Source of the DNA: Nemertoderma westbladi
Lineage: Eukaryota > Xenacoelomorpha > Nemertodermatida > Nemertodermatidae
Assembly: GCA_032718475.1 (NCBI GenBank)
Contig: JAUCBJ010004156.1
Span: 1-64,000, forward strand
Reading direction: 5' to 3'
DNA: 64,000 nt
The translations under genes and the position numbers were made by a program. Within the stretch, counting starts at the first letter, position 1; the number at the start of each line of letters is the position of its first letter. This document shows, piece after piece, positions 8,794 through 21,139 of the stretch. The notes beneath the pieces are model-generated. The model saw only the letters and a list, made by a program, of their open reading frames with translations. It had not been told where the DNA came from and ran no database searches.

Positions 8794-11700
8794 TCCCATC
8801 GCTCGCTAATGCTCGCTCGGCAAATGTTATACATGATCAGTAAATAAAGCTATTTTATTTGGTTGCCACGGCGGCGTTATCCAATTCGGGTTGCCGTCGG
8901 GTTTCTCACTATGCCGTGAATAGGGTATATCGGTATTTTGCAAACTGCTGATAGCTAGCTGATTGATAAAAGGCCTACGGAGCATTATGACCGAACTATT
9001 TTTATGCAGCGATCCTTTTATCAGCCATGAGGAGAAAAAACACTGGTAATTTGAAGAATAAAATATGTAAGTACACATGCGCTGACATTAATGTTTTGTT
9101 TAGAAAAAAAAACTGTAACAATTAAGAATGAGACCCCACATATATTCCTTTTGGCATGGCGGGGGTGTTAACCCAGCATCGAGTCTGCCTGCACCATTGT
9201 TCATCACGCTTTATTCGTTTTCTAACAGAGGGTGTATTTATTTGCCTATACACTTTGTTGCCGGGTTTCTTTCTATTGATCCAAAGTGCCAAAACCACAG
9301 CTCTCCGACTCTGCCTTGGCAATTATTATTCCAGCAACAGCAATGAGTGCAATCGATAGCTCATTGGAGCATCAGTTATTTTGAGTGCGGGTAATTGGCC
9401 CCTTGGACATATATAACTTGGTTTACAGTGCGTCTTTCTATGGCTGAAGCTGTGCCAATCAATAAGAATGATGATGCGTTTTGCGACCCGGCGGTTCCTT
9501 TCGCTATTTATGGGGAGCCATGGAATGGAATTGGTCTTGCGGCGACGGCCGCTTAATGGCGGAGTATAACGGCTATGGGCTATGGTTCAATGTGCGAAAG
9601 TAATCAATGTTTTCAATGCATTGGTGTCAAAGCGAACAAAAGGCCGTTGGACGAGGTAGACATATTGGCGCCATGTGGGGCTCCTGATTTAGATTGGAGC
9701 TGTTAGTTAGTTGTGTTTGTGTACGTTTGGTTAGAGTGTGCGGAGTTCAGGGTATCAATGTCTATCATACATATGTTGCAATGTATATTAACAACACTTC
9801 AACAGTAGAATGGGTCTTAAAAGGAACTCACCCCGTGTCTAAACTTACCGCGGGTCTGAATAAGGTGTGAATAATAAATGTTTTGATGTTCCAGTATGTG
9901 AAACGATAATCGCTTTCTTAATCTTCATCGTTAATAGTATTCTTGTATCTGCTAAGTCAGCGAGTCTGAAGGATTCACAAACTGCCTTCCGAATTGCGAA
10001 AAATTTATGGGTAGCTGAATTGAGATTATTGAAATTGCGTTTCGTCTCTTCCTCGTCAAAAGTTCCCAAATCCCACCAGAACCCAAAACACGACAACAGA
10101 TTATATTTCCAGAAGTTATCATCATGTGAAAACGAAATACCGGTTGTTACCTTTGGCACCTTGGAGGAGTCTCTATACAATTGTATGCCCACATAATGCG
10201 GCACTCCTAAACATTTGCCAGGTGCGATCGAATCAATTGTTGTTGCGTTGTAGCTGGAAGTGGTTGTAATATTGGTAAATATGTATGAACGACGGCTTAT
10301 ATGTAAGCTATCCTGAGCTGGTGTCTGGCCCAGTATAGATACAATGAGTTTTACTATCGATTATACTTGGTTCACATTTCGAGTAGGTGATCCTTTGGGG
10401 CGAACGTAGTAGTGTGCCCAGCCTTAACCATCAAGGGACGTCATTGCACCTGTCTTTTCCAAGACTATAACGATTCCACTATATACCAGAACGGATGACC
10501 ATTTCGTCGGATATCATCCTATATCCGATGGCCTTTTATGATTCAGTGAACAGGTTCCCATGATTCATCCATCTACGCATCTACATAGTTTAGTGTACTG
10601 TATGTAATATTTGAAGGTTTATATATCAATTGGTGTGAGTGTTTTGTGAGGATATGTAACTGCATTATGTGATTTACTCTTTCAGTGTGGATAGACATGT
10701 AAATGTTTCATGTTACTGCATTAATGCACAACTCTTATGGTGTTGATGTTCGTAAAATATTGCTGAACGGCAATACTGATTGATGAGGCTTGGATATCCT
10801 TCCTGCATTCGTATTCACCTTTGGTGCATGTATAACTGTTTAGAGTGATGGTCGCAATCTCAATCTAATATAAGAATAGCAATGTTCCTATAAGCATGGC
10901 ACCGGTTATTGTGCACAAACTACTGGAGTATTTCATCATTTCCCTACGGGTATAATCTCCCCCATAAAGACCACTTACATTGTAACTCTCCGTAGCAGCG
11001 ATCGATATCTATTTGTTGCTACCAGCACTCCACTAGAACGATCTGTTTTGTAGATTGGCAGCCTTTCCGCGCTGACGCCTTCTACTCCCGCTGTTCTAAC
11101 AGATGTCTTTGTGCATCACATCAGTGCGGGGTCTCAAACGATCTCTGTCTAACTATCATGCCTATTGCTGTGGTCTGTACATCACTGACGTTACAGAGAG
11201 AACGAATAGAATTCATTGATTCTGACTGCTGGAAACATTCTCAACATACAAGCATTACTCTTCTCATACCAATTATTTATTTCAAAATATTTCCGAGTAG
11301 CACTTTTTACATATTTCAGATGTCAACAGCATTCTTTACCTTTTTTATGGACAGATGGATGGTGAAAGAGCTGTAGAAAATGTCAATCAGTAACAGTAAT
11401 GAAAATCATGTTTGGAAACATAACCTCAGCCAATGCAACCAATAAATTTACCTTACACGTTAGTCGTTAGACCAATATTACTGTTTTCGCAATACGAAAT
11501 ATTACAAAAGATGAATAAAATTATATTATGTAACTGTATATTGGAAGGGTGAAACGAAGCCTATCAGGTTATTTATAATAGTGATGTGAATATAAATGTA
11601 TATCACCTTGTAAGAATTATTATTTTTAAATATTATTAAACTTTTGTGATAAAATTGGTTGGAATTAAAAATATACCATTAATACATAAAACAATATCAA
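8794..11700. other. Gene-free region; possible regulatory stretch at 9,380-9,720
   Basis: No gene recognised. At 9,845-10,204 about 110-codon frames are open on both strands over the same bases; neither has a known motif, so I do not call a gene. The stretch 9,380-9,720 is GC-balanced and not repetitive (for example GCCAATCAATAAGAATGATG and TGTCAAAGCGAACAAAAGG), in contrast with the AT-rich surroundings. It is compatible with a conserved non-coding element, but nothing here proves it. Confidence 0.4.
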
Positions 11701-11723
11701 ACAAATTCATACCTCCCTCCTCC

Positions 11724-12468
11724 TTGGGTGAGCCAGAATATATATATCCCTTTTTTTATTCTTTAGATACAGCTACAAGCGTTTGAAAATGTGTCTCATA
11801 TTGCAACAGAGCAGTTACACCGCAGTTATTCTTCACACTTCTTATAATAATTAGTTGGCAATGTTAGAAAGCTCACCATGCAAGGATTCTTAATATGTAA
11901 GACAATCTGAATTTCGTTTAAAATAGCAAAGAAAGGGGCATTCGATAGGTTTACACCCATAGGACCTACAACCCACAGCGCCTACAAGCTACACCCCACA
12001 ACCACAGCCCTACACTTTAATATATCACTAATCGATAGCCAGTATTCTTTAAGCTTAAGTAACGTGAACCTTAAAAGATTTTACCTTTTTATAATAACTC
12101 AGATCTGAAATCACATCTATTTTTCCAACTAATCTGTTGAAATTTGGTCTCAATATTACGAATGTACTGTGGCTGTATCGAATTCAAAAGTTACATAGTT
12201 TTACAACTGCGCGCGAGGCTATTATATTCTATTTAATAAATAAACCATGTTCTGGAACATTTTTTTGTCTGAATAGCTACGTAATAGTATGATTGAAGAG
12301 GTATTTAATAGTTGCCCAGCTGCGTATTCAGAATAGGGTGTATTTATTAAATAGAGTAAAATACCCACCTGAGACACTATTTTGAAACGCTTGTAGCTAA
12401 AGAATGAAAGCGAAAATAAATATTCTGGCTGACCGAGGATGGATGGGGGGGGGGGGGGGGGGGGGGGG
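11724..12468. mobile_element. Long-TIR element ending in a poly-G tract
   Basis: Two imperfect inverted arms of about 70 bp lie at 11,724-11,800 and 12,369-12,440. Both contain GAGCCAGAATAT or its variant, TTATTCTTTAG and AGCTACAAGCGTTT in opposite orientation. The outer right end runs into 24 G at 12,445-12,468, and the left arm is preceded by a C-rich CCTCCCTCCTCC. The interior has no transposase. At 11,955-11,975 it contains a short segment complementary to the 16-bp minisatellite unit of 8,177-8,793. Confidence 0.6.
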
Positions 12469-12469
12469 A

Positions 12470-13570
12470 ACGTGAAACTGTCTCTGTTTCAAATATCATG
12501 CAATGTGATATGTAGGAAAATTTGGAGGTGGGGTGGATGGGGGGCGGGGCGTGGATGTGTCTGAATAAAGACACTATATTCCAGGACAATGTTTGGCTTT
12601 TTCAACAATTTTAATATTAATCTCATTTCCATTGCCAAATTTAGAATGCTTTAACTTGGTAAAACTTTACAAAGTTGAATTGGTATGGAGTACCGGTACA
12701 TTTCTTCCTCTGAAGAGCATACATAGAGTTACAACAATGATTTGTTCTTAACAAAATTATAGCCGAGAAACACGATTGAACAAATGGCCTTGGAATGATA
12801 ATAATTTATACGATATGAGTTTCTTAGGGTAACCTGATCCGTAAACTGATTGTGTTTCAAACCACATGACAATAAGAGACTCAACCAATACCGATAATCG
12901 GAGGAACATATTTAATTCAGATTTGGTGCTGTAATGAGGGAGATACTTATTATTTATTTATGATATGGCACAGGCATATGGTGTGCAACAATGGTTTAGT
13001 GAACCACATATAGATAATACAACTGCTAAGGACGTAACATAAGGTTCGTATGTCTACAATCTTTAGGGACCATTCATCTCAGTAGCAATTCTTTGAATAT
13101 TTAATTGATTTATGATAATGGTGATTTATCAGGCAGAAAGGCCTACTGATTATAAGAAGGTTCTACTACTATCAACAGTTATACATCCAAATATACTTAT
13201 TGATATACATACACGCACCACCTGGTTTGCCTATATGAATAAACCCTATCACATTTGTTATCCTAATCCCAAAAGCACTTCGATTATTGCCATCACGCTC
13301 CAGAATGTGTTGACAGATAGATCAAAGGTTTAGCTGCAAATGGTATATCGCTATCCTTCCATGGTTCAATGGATTAAACATCCTTTAGAAGGCTAAACAT
13401 AATAATATTATAATTTAATAAAAACTCACTAATAATCTAAATGACATTTGAAAACTACTCTATACTTTTATATACTGTTACTATAATTTTTATGGTGTGA
13501 AAAAATTGTTTCTTAATAAAAAATAAATAAGATTGTTCTTAAATGTAATTAGTGTAATTAGAAACATAAT
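12470..13570. other. AT-rich spacer, no gene seen
   Basis: No coding signal on either strand beyond a 73-codon frame at 13,112-13,333 without motifs. No internal repeat was noticed. Confidence 0.5.
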
Positions 13571-13579
13571 ATAGCTTCA

Positions 13580-13660
13580 CCTCCTGGCTCCTTAGTGGGC
13601 GAGTAAGAATATATTTCCTTTTTCAAACTTTTGCAGCAAGCCTTTAAAAATAACCATGAA
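13580..13660 (+). repeat. Half-copy of the long-TIR element arm
   Basis: The stretch with GGGCGAGTAAGAATATATTT followed by a T-tract and GCAGCAAGCCTTTAAAAAT is a diverged match to the left arm at 11,724-11,790. It leads directly into the 29-bp minisatellite. I found no matching right arm. Confidence 0.45.
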
Positions 13661-13662
13661 TT

Positions 13663-14766
13663 TCCCATAGTGCACTAGGCCGACCGCAGCTACCCAAAGT
13701 GCACTAGGCCGACCGCAGCTACCCAAAGTGCACTAGGCCGACCGCAGCTACCCATAGTGCACTAGGCCGACCGCAGCTACCCAAAGTGCACTAGGCCGAC
13801 CGCCGCTACCCATAGTGCACTAGGCCGACCGCCGCCACCCATAGTGCACTAGGCCGACCGCAGCTACCCAAAGTGCACTAGGCCGACCGCAGCTACCCAT
13901 AGTGCACTAGGCCGACCGCAGCTACCCATAGTGCACTAGGTCGACCGCCGCCGCCCATAGTGCACTAGGCCGACCGCAGCTACCCATAGTGCACTAGGCC
14001 GACCGCAGCTACCCATAGTGCACTAGGCCGACCGCAGCTATCCATAGTGCACTAGGCCGACCGCAGCTACCCATAGTGCACAAGGCCGACCGCAGCCACC
14101 CATAGTGCACAAGGCCGACCGCAGCCACCCATAGTGCACTAGGCCGACCGCAGCTACCCAAAATGCACTAGGCCGACCGCAGCTACCCATAGTGCACTAG
14201 GCCGACCGCCGCTACCCATAGTGCGCTAGGCCGACCGCCGCCACCCATAGTGCACTAGGCCGACCGCAGTTACCCAAAGTGCACAAGGCCGACCGCAGCT
14301 ACCCATAATGCACAAGGCCGACCGCAGCTACCCATAGTGCACTAGGTCGACCGCCGCCACCCATAGTGCACTAGGCCGACCGCAGTTACCCAAAATGCAC
14401 AAGGCCGACCGCAGCTACCCATAGTGCACAAGGCCGCCCGCAGCTACCCATAGTGCACTAGGTCGACCGCAGCTACCCATAGTGCACAAGGTCGACCGCA
14501 GCTACCCATAGTGCACAAGGTCGACCGCCGCCACCCATAGTGCACTAGGCCGACCGCAGTTACCCAAAATGCACAAGGCCGACCGCAGCTACCCATAGTG
14601 CACAAGGCCGCCCGCAGCTACCCATAGTGCACTAGGTCGACCGCAGCTACCCATAGTGCACAAGGCCGCCCGCAGCTACCCATAGTGCACTAGGTCGACC
14701 GCAGCTACCCATAGTGCACAAGGTCGACCGCAGCTACCCATAGCGCATTAGGCCGACCGCAGCTAT
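13663..14766 (+). repeat. 29-bp GC-rich minisatellite, about 38 copies
   Basis: The unit reads CCCATAGTGCACTAGGCCGA then CCGCAGCTA. Recurrent variants are AAAGTGC/ATAGTGC, CTAGG/CAAGG, GGCCGAC/GGTCGAC and CAGCTA/CCGCCA. The unit is GC-rich and contains several CpGs, unlike the AT-rich flanks. Variant combinations recur in blocks (for example near 14,340-14,460 and 14,520-14,640), showing duplications of several units at once. Confidence 0.97.
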
Positions 14767-15030
14767 TATGCGTACGTTTCGTTCCTGGTTTCTTGTTATA
14801 TTTCACGTAAACGATTTGCATGCATCTCAACATTAAACCAGCAAGTAATAGATAACTTCAAAAACACAACAAACTATTACTTATTTTAATTTACCATATA
14901 AAGATAATTAATAAAAAAATTTGAAGAAAAAATCTCTTCTGAACACCAAATAAAGAATAGTTCAGTTGAACTTGACTCCCATTAGAAGTTATAGGAATTA
15001 ATAGGAACAATATTTAATATAAAATATATT

Positions 15031-15168
15031 TATAGTTTATTATTATAAAATGGAGCGTTTAATTATGTAATTACAATATAATTATATTTCAAATATATTT
15101 CAACGTTAACATACTTACATTAATTACAGTACATAATTAAACGCTCCATTTTATAATAATAAACTATA
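15031..15168. repeat. 39-bp perfect inverted repeat with 60-bp spacer
   Basis: Arms at 15,031-15,069 and 15,130-15,168 are exact reverse complements. They begin TATAGTTTATTATTATAAAA and include TGGAGCGTTTAATTATG. The arms nearly continue into the spacer (GTAATTACA versus TTAATTACAG). It could be a very short MITE or the ends of a deleted element; no target duplication is evident. Confidence 0.85.
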
Positions 15169-15531
15169 ACTACATTATTTCCACCTGTTTTCGACACTCG
15201 AACATAAAATATGTTATTACAAGATTGAAATTGTAAAAAATAAAAAAAGCAAAAGTAACATTATAAAAAATTTAACAAATTTAAGTAACAATATAACTTG
15301 GGATACCGGTGACCACCTCCACCCCCTGATTTTTTAAATTTACACGTCTCCCCAGAAAAGGACAGTTCTCAGATATCGTAAACCGAAACTTACATTTTTT
15401 ATAGCGGACTGCAGTCCCAAATCCCTGCCGTTTTAATGGGAGGGCTGCCGCCCACAAATCCCCGATTTTTCCGGACTCACACCAGCATGCCCCCATTCCC
15501 CGCATTTTTTTTACTAATAACCGCCTAATGA

Positions 15532-15870
15532 CTATTGTGTCAGCACCACACTGAAGTGTCGGAGGAACAACGGGGCATCCGAAACCGCGAAACGATCCTG
15601 CAATAGGAGTATCTCGGTCTTATCATCGTTCATCTTTAATAGGTTAGACCTCATCCATGTCTTTATATCACGTAGACAATTCTCAGTAACTCCAACTGCT
15701 GATTCTATACATTCAGGCTTAAAGGCAATATAGATTTGTGTGTCATCTGCGTAAAGGTGGTAGGTTAGACCGTGTTTTCTTATAACAGCTGAAAGACAGC
15801 GAGTGTATATACTAAATAGAAGCGGCCCCGCAGCTGTATTAAATGCAGCACTAAGGTCGAGCATTAGCAT
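15532..15870 (-). pseudogene. Non-LTR retrotransposon reverse transcriptase fragment
   Basis: The minus-strand frame contains two landmark segments of LINE reverse transcriptases: [11 protein letters not shown] (palm motif A) and, later, GPLLFSIYT and [13 protein letters not shown], in which YADD is the catalytic motif C. It continues with the usual NDDKTEILL segment. The region that normally separates motif A from the G-x-x-L-G-P-L-L-F segment (motif B neighbourhood) is missing: AAFNTA runs straight into AGPLLF. The element therefore has an internal deletion and cannot be active. The frame resembles CR1/L2/Jockey-like elements of marine invertebrates; clade not resolved. No endonuclease domain lies nearby. 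Confidence 0.88.
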
Positions 15871-15899
15871 TAGAACATCCGACCCGTTGTGGGTCGATT

Positions 15900-16850
15900 C
15901 CTTCAGTCACAACTAGTAGAGTTTCAGTGTTTCAGTGACACGGTATTTGCAGTCTCCATCCAGTATGCACTTTGTATGGGTTCATGTAGTCCATTTGAGT
16001 TTAAGTGTCGCATGAGTTGGATATACCACTTTCTCACACAGTTTAACAATGTACAATAGATTTGAAACAGGCCGAAAATGTTTTAATATCTCAGGATCCA
16101 ACCTCATCTTCTTCAACACTAAGTTAATAATCGCTTCTTTGAACATTGTGGCCATCGTCAATGATATTTATAATCATTGTTATAATTATTGGTAACAATA
16201 GTGTCAAGGACAGTTGAACTAATATCGTCGGAAATGGATGACGGCGACTTGATTTTGACTTTGATTCTTTAATTAGAGATTCAGCAATTTTATGTGAGAT
16301 TTCAGAGAATCGATTTAAACTTCATTTTGGTGATCCAAATGAAGTCTTAGTGTCAACATGCGGATCGGATTGGTCACACTTGGCAACGGGTGGGTTAACA
16401 CGCAGCTATGCGGGTCTCGTTGGTTACAATTAGCAACACACGGGTCGCTGAGTCCGTGGTTATACACTATGTCCTGGAATATACGGTAGAGTCGATTTTC
16501 AGGTACCTGGCAGATTCAAATTTCAGATTTAATTTAAATTCTTCATACAAATAAACTCATACCTAAAAGATATGGCGATTTGTTGGCACTGTTAGAAAGC
16601 TGGCTATGTAAGGGTTCCAAATATGTAACATAATCTGAATTTTGTCGCAAAATAGCTGAAACTAGAGTTGGGAGTGTTTGCCTAAATATATTTAGGGCCA
16701 GATAAAGTGAATGTAACGTCACAAACTAACATAGTGACTGTGAGTCATTTCATTCATCAAAGTATAAAAAGTTTGAACCAAATATTTAAGGAATAAACGA
16801 AAAAGTACACGCATTCAGGGGGTATTGTAAATATTAGCGATTGCAGGCTT
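15900..16850. other. Spacer between retroelement fragment and 37-bp array
   Basis: No gene. The stretch 16,575-16,690 (TGTTAGAAAGCTGGCTATG, ACATAATCTGAATTT, AAAATAGC) is a diverged copy of 11,855-11,940 inside the long-TIR element, so part of this spacer derives from that repeat family. Confidence 0.5.
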
Positions 16851-16852
16851 TT

Positions 16853-19800
16853 AGCCCGAGATACAGACTAGTAATTCACGATAGTTAGTGGCCCGAGATA
16901 CAGAGTAGTAATTCACGATAGTTAGTAGCCCGAGATACAGACTAGTAATTCACGATAGATAGTAGCCCGAGATACAGACTAGTAATTCACGATAGATAGT
17001 AGCCCGAGATACAGACTAGTAATTCACGATAGTTAGTAGCCCGAGATACAGACTAGTAATTCACGATAGATAGTAGCCCGAGATACAGACTAGTAATTCA
17101 CGATAGTTAGTAGTCCGAGATACAGACTAGTAATTCACGATAGTTAGTAGCCCGAGATGCAGACTAGTAATTCATGATAGATACTAGCCCGAGATACAGA
17201 CTAGTAATTCACGATAGTTAGTAGCCCGAGATACAGACTAGTAATTAACGATAGATAGTAGCCCGAGATACAGACTAGTAATTCACGATAGATAGTAGCC
17301 CGAGATACAGACTAGTAATTCACGATAGATAGTAGCCCGAGATACAGACTAGTAATTCACGATAGATAGTAGCCCGAGATACAGACTAGTAATTCACGAT
17401 AGATAGTAGCCCGAGATACAGACTAGTAATTCACGATAGTTAGTAGTCCGAGATACAGACTAGTAATTCACGATAGTTAGTAGCCCGAGATACAGACTAG
17501 TAATTCACGATAGATAGTAGCCCGAGATACAGACTAGTAATTCACGATAGTTAGTAGCCCGAGATACAGACTAGTAATTCACGATAGTTAGTAGCCCGAG
17601 ATACAGACTAGTAATTCACGATAGTTAGTGGCCCGAGATACAGACTAGTAATTCACGATAGTTAGTAGCCCGAGATACAGACTAGTAATTCACGATAGTT
17701 AGTAGCCCGAGATACAGACTAGTAATTCACGATAGATAGTAGCCCGAGATACAGACTAGTAATTCACGATAGTTAGTAGCCCGAGATACAGACTAGTAAT
17801 TCACGATAGTTAGTAGCCCGAGATACAGACTAGTAATTCACGATAGTTAGTAGCCCGAGATACAGACTAGTAATTCACGATAGTTAGTAGCCCGAGATAC
17901 AGACTAGTAATTCACGATAGTTAGTAGCCCGAGATACAGACTAGTAATTCACGATAGTTAGTGGCCCGAGATACAGACTAGTAATTCACGATAGTTAGTA
18001 GCCCGAGATACAGACTAGTAATTCACGATAGTTAGTGGCCCGAGATACAGACTAGTAATTCACGATAGTTAGTAGCCCGAGATACAGACTAGTAATTCAC
18101 GATAGTTAGTAGCCCGAGATACAGACTAGTAATTCACGATAGTTAGTAGCCCGAGATACAGACTAGTAATTCACGATAGATAGTAGCCCGAGATACAGAC
18201 TAGTAATTCACGATAGTTAGTAGTCCGAGATACAGACTAGTAATTCACGATAGTTAGTAGCCCGAGATACAGACTAGTAATTCACGATAGTTAGTAGCCC
18301 GAGATACAGACTAGTAATTCACGATAGTTAGTAGCCCGAGATACAGACTAGTAATTCACGATAGATAGTAGCCCGAGATACAGACTAGTAATTCACGATA
18401 GTTAGTAGTCCGAGATACAGACTAGTAATTCACGATAGTTAGTAGCCCGAGATACAGACTAGTAATTCACGATAGTTAGTAGCCCGAGATACAGACTAGT
18501 AATTCACGATAGTTAGTAGTCCGAGATACAGACTAGTAATTCACGATAGTTAGTAGCCCGAGATACAGACTAGTAATTCACGATAGTTAGTAGCCCGATA
18601 TACAGACTAGTAATTCACGGTAGTTAGTAGCCCGAGATACAGACTAGTAATTCACGATAGTTAGTAGCCCGAGATACAGACTAGTAATTCACGATAGTTA
18701 GTGGCCCGAGATACAGACTAGTAATTCACGATAGTTAGTAGCCCGAGATACAGACTAGTAATTCACGATAGTTAGTGGCCCGAGATACAGACTAGTAATT
18801 CACGATAGTTAGTAGCCCGAGATACAGACTAGTAATTCACGATAGTTAGTAGCCCGAGATACAGACTAGTAATTCACGATAGATAGTAGCCCGAGATACA
18901 GACTAGTAATTCACGATAGTTAGTAGCCCGAGATACAGACTAGTAATTCACGATAGATAGTAGCCCGAGATACAGACTAGTAATTCACGATAGTTAGTAG
19001 TCCGAGATACAGACTAGTAATTCACGATAGTTAGTAGCCCGAGATACAGACTAGTAATTCACGATAGATAGTAGCCCGAGATACAGACTAGTAATTCACG
19101 ATAGTTAGTAGCCCGAGATACAGACTAGTAATTCACGATAGTTAGTAGCCCGAGATACAGACTAGTAATTCACGATAGTTAGTGGCCCGAGATACAGACT
19201 AGTAATTCACGATAGTTAGTAGCCCGAGATACAGACTAGTAATTCACGATAGTTAGTAGTCCGAGATACAGACTAGTAATTCACGATAGTTAGTGGCCCG
19301 AGATACAGACTAGTAATTCACGATAGATAGTAGCCCGAGATACAGACTAGTAATTCACGATAGTTAGTAGTCCGAGATACAGACTAGTAATTCACGATAG
19401 ATAGTAGCCCGAGATACAGACTAGTAATTCACGATAGTTAGTATAGCCCGAGATACAGACTAGTAATTCACAATAGATAGTATAGCCCGAGATACAGACT
19501 AGTAATTCACAATAGATAGTAGCCCGAGATACAGACTAGTAATTCACGATAGTTAGTAGCCCGAGATACAGACTAGTAATTCACGATAGTTAGTAGCCCG
19601 AGATACAGACTAGTAATTCACGGTAGTTAGTAGCCCGAGATACAGACTAGTAATTCACGATAGATAGTAGCCCGAGATACAGACTAGTAATTCACGATAG
19701 TTAGTATAGCCCGAGATACAGACTAGTAATTCACAATAGATAGTAGCCCGAGATACAGACTAGTAATTCACGATAGTTAGTAGCCCGAGATACAGACTAG

Positions 19801-21080
19801 TAATTCACGATAGTTAGTAGCCCGAGATACAGACTAGTAATTCACGGTAGTTAGTAGCCCGATATACAGACTAGTAATTCACGGTAGTTAGTAGCCCGAG
19901 ATACAGACTAGTAATTCACGATAGTTAGTAGCCCGAGATACAGACTAGTAATTCACGATAGTTAGTGGCCCGAGATACAGACTAGTAATTCACGATAGTT
20001 AGTAGCCCGAGATACAGACTAGTAATTCACGATAGTTAGTGGCCCGAGATACAGACTAGTAATTCACGATAGTTAGTAGCCCGAGATACAGACTAGTAAT
20101 TCACGATAGTTAGTAGTCCGAGATACAGACTAGTAATTCACGATAGTTAGTGGCCCGAGATACAGACTAGTAATTCACGATAGATAGTAGCCCGAGATAC
20201 AGACTAGTAATTCACGATAGTTAGTAGTCCGAGATACAGACTAGTAATTCACGATAGTTAGTAGCCCGAGATACAGACTAGTAATTCACGATAGATAGTA
20301 GCCCGAGATACAGACTAGTAATTCACGATAGTTAGTAGCCCGAGATACAGACTAGTAATTCACGATAGTTAGTAGCCCGAGATACAGACTAGTAATTCAC
20401 GATAGTTAGTATAGCCCGAGATACAGACTAGTAATTCACAATAGATAGTAGCCCGAGATACAGACTAGTAATTCACGATAGTTAGTAGCCCGAGATACAG
20501 ACTAGTAATTCACGATAGTTAGTAGCCCGAGATACAGACTAGTAATTCACGATAGTTAGTATAGCCCGAGATACAGACTAGTAATTCACAATAGATAGTA
20601 GCCCGAGATACAGACTAGTAATTCACGATAGTTAGTAGCCCGAGATACAGACTAGTAATTCACGATAGTTAGTAGCCCGAGATACAGACTAGTAATTCAC
20701 GATAGATAGTAGCCCGAGATACAGACTAGTAATTCACGGTAGTTAGTAGCCCGAGATACAGACTAGTAATTCACGATAGTTAATAGCCCGAGATACAGAC
20801 TAGTAATTCACGATAGTTAGTAGCCCGAGATACAGACTAGTAATTCACGATAGTTAGTAGCCCGAGATACAGACTAGTAATTCACGATAGATAGTAGCCC
20901 GAGATACAGACTAGTAATTCACGATAGTTAGTAGCCCGAGATACAGACTAGTAATTCACGATAGATAGTAGCCCGAGATACAGACTAGTAATTCACGATA
21001 GATAGTAGCCCGAGATACAGACTAGTAATTCACGATAGATAGTAGCCCGAGATACAGACTAGTAATTCACGATAGTTAAT
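16853..21080 (+). repeat. 37-bp minisatellite, about 114 copies
   Basis: The unit reads GCCCGAGATACAGACTAGTA, then ATTCACGATAGTTAGTA. Copies are almost identical; variation is concentrated in GTTAGT/GATAGT, AGCCCG/GGCCCG/AGTCCG and a 39-bp form with TATAGCCCG. The 39-bp form is always linked to CACAATAGATA in the next copy (19,471, 19,510, 19,734, 20,439, 20,589), evidence of multi-unit duplication. The homogeneity over 4.2 kb suggests recent expansion. Confidence 0.98.
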
Positions 21081-21139
21081 ATTTATATCTATTTTTAATA
21101 TACAATAGGATTTGTTTACTGAAGTTTCCTTGACAAACT

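Noticed and set aside
9845-10204. Opposing frames of about 110 codons on both strands
   Set aside because: Neither has motifs, signal peptide support or splice context; both strands open over the same bases suggests a chance stop-poor stretch.
16853-21080. Array of regularly spaced repeats that could suggest CRISPR
   Set aside because: Units are contiguous and nearly identical with no unique spacers; this is a eukaryotic minisatellite.
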